Shown here piece after piece: positions 7,374-10,428 of a stretch of 10,428 bases of DNA; within the stretch, counting starts at the first letter, position 1; each line of letters starts with the position of its first letter. Below the pieces are notes generated by a model that had not been told where the DNA came from, did not search any database, and saw only the letters and a program-made list of their open reading frames with translations. The position numbers and the translations under genes are program-made. Origin of the DNA: JARRRL01 sp037380725 (lineage in GTDB: Bacteria > Pseudomonadota > Gammaproteobacteria > Pseudomonadales > JANQJO01); contig JARRRL010000085.1 in NCBI GenBank assembly GCA_037380725.1, positions 1 through 10,428 of the forward strand, in the 5' to 3' direction.

Positions 7374-7391
7374 TTTACAGCTCCCTCATTT

Positions 7392-7430
7392 CATCACAAT
7401 TGTTACATCACAGTTGCATCACAATTGTTG
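7392..7430. repeat. triple CATCACAATTG repeat between the barrel and lipoprotein genes
   Basis: CATCACAATTGTT (7392-7404), CATCACAGTTG (7406-7416) and CATCACAATTGTTG (7417-7430) fill most of the 59-bp gap. The outer copies each contain the palindrome ACAATTGT (7396-7403 and 7421-7428), 25 bp apart. The block ends just before the lipoprotein ribosome binding site. It could be a protein-binding array or the product of local duplication. Confidence 0.6.
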
Positions 7431-7432
7431 CA

Positions 7433-8803
7433 TTAAAAATGTTGTTCAAAACCGAAATTCAAAGCGAATGTGCGCGGATACGTTTCATCGTCAATTTCAA
7501 TTTTATCGAGACCATACAAGAAATCCAGATTAAAAACCCCCAATAATGTCGTGCCAAATGTCACTTGGGACAGGGCTTCTCCCGCCGTATTCTCACGATA
7601 GCCCACACGAAACCCCGGTATCCAGCGGGTCTTCGGCATAAAACTGGTGCTCAGAGACCGCCACTGCAATTCGTCGCCCACGGCATCGTTGTACGCCACG
7701 AGATCGGCTGAGCCCGCGATAAACCAATTCGAAAAAATAGCAAAAGACGCGTCCACTGTGGGGACCGTATGCATCGTGTGTTTTTCCCGACCGTTGATAT
7801 CACCTCGCGTCACAAAATTCGCGGCTACTTGACAGTTTTCAAAAGCCCGCGTTCCCGTTGACGCGCTGCAATTTGTGCCAAGCACACCGTATTCGAACGA
7901 AGGCTCCACCACATTAGCCAGAGTGAATCCCACTTGGTAACGCCCGCCATCCCACAAGGCACCCACATCCACACCAATGGCGGAAGTCGAATTTTGATTT
8001 TGGTCGTATTCATCGGAAATCACATCCGAGACATCCTCATCTTCAAAACTTTCGAACGGAATAACTTGTTTGCTCAGCGCCAGTTGATATGCCTTAATTT
8101 TGCCACCCACCACCAATGCGCCTGGGAAATGACCATCGCGACGTTGCCACACAGATCGACTGAAGGTCACGCTAAAATGTGTCTGCACAGCGCTTTTAAT
8201 ATACAGCGATGATTCGGTCAAAAAATCATTGGAAACTTCGTCGTATTCAATCCCATCGGCGTTCAGCACGGCACCTCGAATTTGCGCCGTCGCATTCGCC
8301 TCAAGACACACATTACCCCCCAAACTGTCCATACGAAACGCCATCGGAAACGCCGGAACGAAGACATCCCACGACGTTTTGATGTAACCACTTCTGGCCA
8401 TTTCTTCCAACACCGCGTTAAATCGATTGGCTTGTTCATTGGCTTCATCCAGCGACGTCACATCCGATTCCAATAAATCAACCAAATCATTAATTTCATC
8501 TTCAAAATTATCGACCTGTCCCAATTCAACAGAAAATCCCGCATTGCCCAAATAACTCATGCGAAACCGATCCGATTTGCGCAATACTTTGCTGCACGCG
8601 GCGGGATTGTGCGTCACAGACAAGAGGTGTTTTGATAAGGTCGTATTGCCCGTCGTGGCCATAGAGCCAGGGTGATACATGTACTGCCCGGCATGAGACA
8701 AATCCGCGTAAGACAAGGCGAGGCAAAGCAAGGTTAGTGTTGCAAATAAAACGGGTCGAGGGGCTGAAAACGATCGAACTGATAAACCAAGTTGCTGTGT
8801 CAC
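7433..8803 (-). CDS. TraF-like outer-membrane beta-barrel protein
   Basis: The chosen start is a GTG at 8803 (456 residues), because AAGGA lies 7 nt upstream and a signal peptide follows at once: basic start, hydrophobic core VLFATLTLLCLALSYA, cleavage after SHA (residue 38). The in-frame ATG at 8920 would add 39 residues ahead of the signal. The mature protein opens with STATUS-poor region GSMATTGNTTLSKHLLSVTHNPAA, resembling the start of TraF-type (F-plasmid transfer operon TraF) and related outer-membrane proteins. It then alternates short amphipathic strands, with an acidic helical insert (about 103-135), and ends FALNFGFEQHF with a terminal Phe, typical of barrels inserted by the BAM complex. 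The chromosomal TraF-like family has no proven role in conjugation, and no tra genes are present here. The lipoprotein gene follows 59 bp downstream. A porin-like or fatty-acid-transporter-like barrel is the alternative. Confidence 0.65.
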   Translation of the reverse strand: MTQQLGLSVRSFSAPRPVLFATLTLLCLALSYADLSHAGQYMYHPGSMATTGNTTLSKHLLSVTHNPAACSKVLRKSDRFRMSYLGNAGFSVELGQVDNFEDEINDLVDLLESDVTSLDEANEQANRFNAVLEEMARSGYIKTSWDVFVPAFPMAFRMDSLGGNVCLEANATAQIRGAVLNADGIEYDEVSNDFLTESSLYIKSAVQTHFSVTFSRSVWQRRDGHFPGALVVGGKIKAYQLALSKQVIPFESFEDEDVSDVISDEYDQNQNSTSAIGVDVGALWDGGRYQVGFTLANVVEPSFEYGVLGTNCSASTGTRAFENCQVAANFVTRGDINGREKHTMHTVPTVDASFAIFSNWFIAGSADLVAYNDAVGDELQWRSLSTSFMPKTRWIPGFRVGYRENTAGEALSQVTFGTTLLGVFNLDFLYGLDKIEIDDETYPRTFALNFGFEQHF

Positions 8804-9041
8804 GGCATATTCCTTACTGCACGGCACGAAGGAAGCAACCGAGTGGCAGCTCGATGGCAGGTCGGCATCGTGTCTGATTGATGCACCAACTTCCTTCGTC
8901 TTCTGATCTAGACAAAACACAACGGATGCATGAAACCCGCTGCACTTCTTTCTACGTTAGTTGGGTGAACACAATTTCGCCAGACTGAGCGAACACCCTT
9001 TCAGAATTGATCAGAATTAACCAGAAATGAAGTAAGGGAGC
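8804..9041. other. leader of the barrel gene, non-coding
   Basis: This 238-bp gap holds the barrel gene's leader. A short imperfect hairpin lies at 8963-8998: TTCGC/GCGAA arms around an 8-nt loop, with outer GGGTG/CACCC arms and a one-sided bulge. TCAGAATT repeats at 9001-9008 and 9011-9018, with a related CCAGAAAT at 9021-9028, giving a 10-bp period just after the M23 stop. No T-tract follows the hairpin, so it is not a convincing terminator. Confidence 0.4.
8811..8815 (-). promoter_or_regulatory. ribosome binding site of the barrel protein
   Basis: AAGGA lies 7 nt before the GTG at 8803. It decides this non-ATG start over the ATG at 8920. Confidence 0.65.
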
Positions 9042-9935
9042 TTATTTCGGCATGGGTCCCACAACGGTAACGGGATCAATGCGTTGATCAAACCAATTCA
9101 TACGCCAATCCAAATGAGGGCCCGTTACGCGCCCCGTAGCGCCCACTGTTCCAATAACTTGACCCTGTTTTACCTCTTCACCCTCGTTGACCAAAACACG
9201 CTCCATGTGCAAGAACGATGATGAAACGCCATACCCGTGATCCAGCACAATGGTGCCGCCCGAATAGTACAAATCAGCCTGAGCCAAAGTCACCAAGCCT
9301 CCTGCTGGAGCACGAACCGATGTACCCGTTGGTGCCGCAATATCAACACCAAAATGAGGGCGACGCGGTTCGCCATTGAAAATCCGCTGACTGCCATAAA
9401 CACCCGTAATAGGACCTTTCACGGGCCACGAAAAAGCATGAGCAAAATCACGGCGGTCGAGGAGGCGTTCACGAGCTCGTCGCACCAACGCGGCTTCATC
9501 ACGGATTCGCTTAAGCGATGCCGCACTCGGAGCCATGTATTTTTTAGCAACCCCGCTAATCCGTTGAATGTCGTACTCTCGCTTTTTCACCGTCAAATCG
9601 GTCTTCAAGATCGCGCCATTTGGCAACACCAATTTTAAGGTCAAAGGCCCTTCAAAATCGCGCCCCAAACCAAACACAAAATCCCGGTCCGGTCCCAAAT
9701 TCAATTGCCGACCGAATACAAACAGCTGGCCATCTACGGTCAGTTGGCCACGCACCAAAGCGCCCGGCATAATCACCGTTTCCGGCTTGAAACGAACCCA
9801 AGCATCATGCGACGCAGCTTGAGCATGCAGCGAACTCATCAGTCCCATCAAGGCAACAAACAAAATTCGACACAGAAAAAATAAACTCCGCTTGTTAGGC
9901 TGGCCACATCCTAGCGCGGTGCGCAATCGGTTCAT
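9042..9935 (-). CDS. secreted M23 (lysostaphin-type) metallopeptidase
   Basis: The 297-residue protein starts at 9935, with GGAGGG about 6 nt upstream. A signal peptide spans about 1-40 (core LFFLCRILFVALMGLM, cleavage near AQA). A beta-rich N-terminal domain (about 45-120) is followed by a charged helical linker (about 138-165) and the M23 domain (about 170-290). Zn/catalytic residues are His194 and Asp198 in RPHFGVDIAAPTGT, His243 in SSSFLHM and His274 in GPHLDWRMNWF. Family members cut peptide cross-bridges or stem peptides of peptidoglycan, or act as LytM-type activators, in the periplasm. The third ligand motif is HLD rather than the usual HLH (Asp276), which may be a subfamily trait or may lower activity. 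It lies 25 bp after the kinase stop, so the two are probably one operon. Confidence 0.88.
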   Translation of the reverse strand: MNRLRTALGCGQPNKRSLFFLCRILFVALMGLMSSLHAQAASHDAWVRFKPETVIMPGALVRGQLTVDGQLFVFGRQLNLGPDRDFVFGLGRDFEGPLTLKLVLPNGAILKTDLTVKKREYDIQRISGVAKKYMAPSAASLKRIRDEAALVRRARERLLDRRDFAHAFSWPVKGPITGVYGSQRIFNGEPRRPHFGVDIAAPTGTSVRAPAGGLVTLAQADLYYSGGTIVLDHGYGVSSSFLHMERVLVNEGEEVKQGQVIGTVGATGRVTGPHLDWRMNWFDQRIDPVTVVGPMPK

Positions 9936-9960
9936 CGCATTCCCTCCCTCTGTCCTACAG

Positions 9961-10428
9961 CTAATGTCCGGCTTTCCACATCACAATACCAACCCAATTG
10001 ATCATCACGAATAAGACCACTACGAACAGTAGCAGAGCGCGTTTCCCCCGAAACCGGGCCACAATCCACTTCCCCCCTTGCTCGCATCGTTCCCAGAAAG
10101 AGGTGGTTTCGATCATTTTTTCATACACGGCCTCCAAATCGGAAACCGCTTCCTCAGCCTCGATCAGCTCAGACTGAGGGGGAAGTTTACCCATTGCGCT
10201 TTGCAAATTATACAGGGCGGTGCTTGCATTTCGCACCCGATCGTGAGGCTCTATTTGTAAAAGACTTTCCAACACAGCCCGGACTTCTGATTTCACGGCT
10301 TTAAAACGGGGATGTGGGCTCAATACGGATCCCATAAAATGAGGTCGCTCACCCGCTATCAATTCATACACGATCGCACCCAAAGCAAACAAATCACTCT
10401 GTTCACTGCACGGCTCGCCCGGAACCAC
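9961..10428 (-). CDS. Ser/Thr protein kinase, C-terminal part, with membrane anchor (partial)
   Basis: The gene is open at the window edge; 155 residues are visible, and the first codon (GTG at 10428) is probably internal. EQSDLFALGAIVYELIAGERPHF matches the post-activation-loop region of Hanks-type kinases (subdomain IX onward), and EPHDRVRNASTALYNL matches subdomain XI with its Arg. A short acidic stretch (about 88-103) and a basic patch come before one hydrophobic segment (about 131-151), ending in a 4-residue tail. The catalytic HRD and DFG loops lie outside the window. The layout is a cytoplasmic kinase tethered by a C-terminal helix, with no PASTA or other large sensor domain. Its partner is unknown, but the M23 peptidase gene follows at once, suggesting control of envelope or cell-wall processes. 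Confidence 0.85.
   Translation of the reverse strand: MVPGEPCSEQSDLFALGAIVYELIAGERPHFMGSVLSPHPRFKAVKSEVRAVLESLLQIEPHDRVRNASTALYNLQSAMGKLPPQSELIEAEEAVSDLEAVYEKMIETTSFWERCEQGGKWIVARFRGKRALLLFVVVLFVMINWVGIVMWKAGH

Noticed and set aside
7433..8803. Conjugation locus, because of the TraF-like protein
   Set aside because: No other tra genes, relaxase or origin of transfer are present; chromosomal TraF-like barrels occur without conjugation genes.
8963..8998. Hairpin as a rho-independent terminator for the M23 gene
   Set aside because: The stem is short and bulged, and no T-tract follows on the minus strand.

Overview
The window looks like chromosome from a gammaproteobacterium of roughly balanced GC content. 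This rests on the FadD-type acyl-CoA ligase, the Dgt-type dNTP triphosphohydrolase, the TraF-like outer-membrane barrel and the lipoprotein, which all have that flavour. The genus cannot be told from the sequence. There are no tRNA, rRNA, CRISPR or transposase genes.

Layout. Positions 60-845 (+) hold an Ala/Gln/Gly-rich protein with two canonical EF-hand loops. Its 3' end runs straight into the 3' end of a convergent fadD gene (710-2471, minus). That fadD is broken twice: a frameshift at about 1903-1906, and loss of its last codons, including the catalytic lysine, at a junction near 786-791. A 480-bp non-coding stretch follows. Then comes a monoacylglycerol-lipase/PldB-like alpha/beta hydrolase (3030-4064, +) whose nucleophile-elbow serine is a cysteine. 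It is convergent with dgt (4121-5485, minus), which has a block of direct repeats upstream (5537-5598).

The second half is all on the minus strand. A partial Ser/Thr kinase with a C-terminal membrane anchor (9961-10428, cut by the window edge) lies 25 bp upstream of a secreted M23 peptidase (9042-9935). A TraF-like outer-membrane barrel protein (7433-8803, GTG start) lies 59 bp upstream of a large cysteine-containing lipoprotein with two calcium-loop-like motifs (5670-7373). A repeat cluster fills the gap between these last two.

How the genes may work together. The lipase-like hydrolase and fadD are divergent neighbours and could have formed a lipid-scavenging pair (release of fatty acid, then CoA activation), but both now have altered or missing catalytic residues. 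The barrel and lipoprotein look like a co-transcribed surface pair. The kinase and M23 peptidase look like an envelope or cell-wall pair. The most interesting points are the double 3' truncation at the EF-hand/fadD junction, the Cys-for-Ser hydrolase, the repeats upstream of dgt and the barrel/lipoprotein unit. No complete new defence or mobile system is evident.
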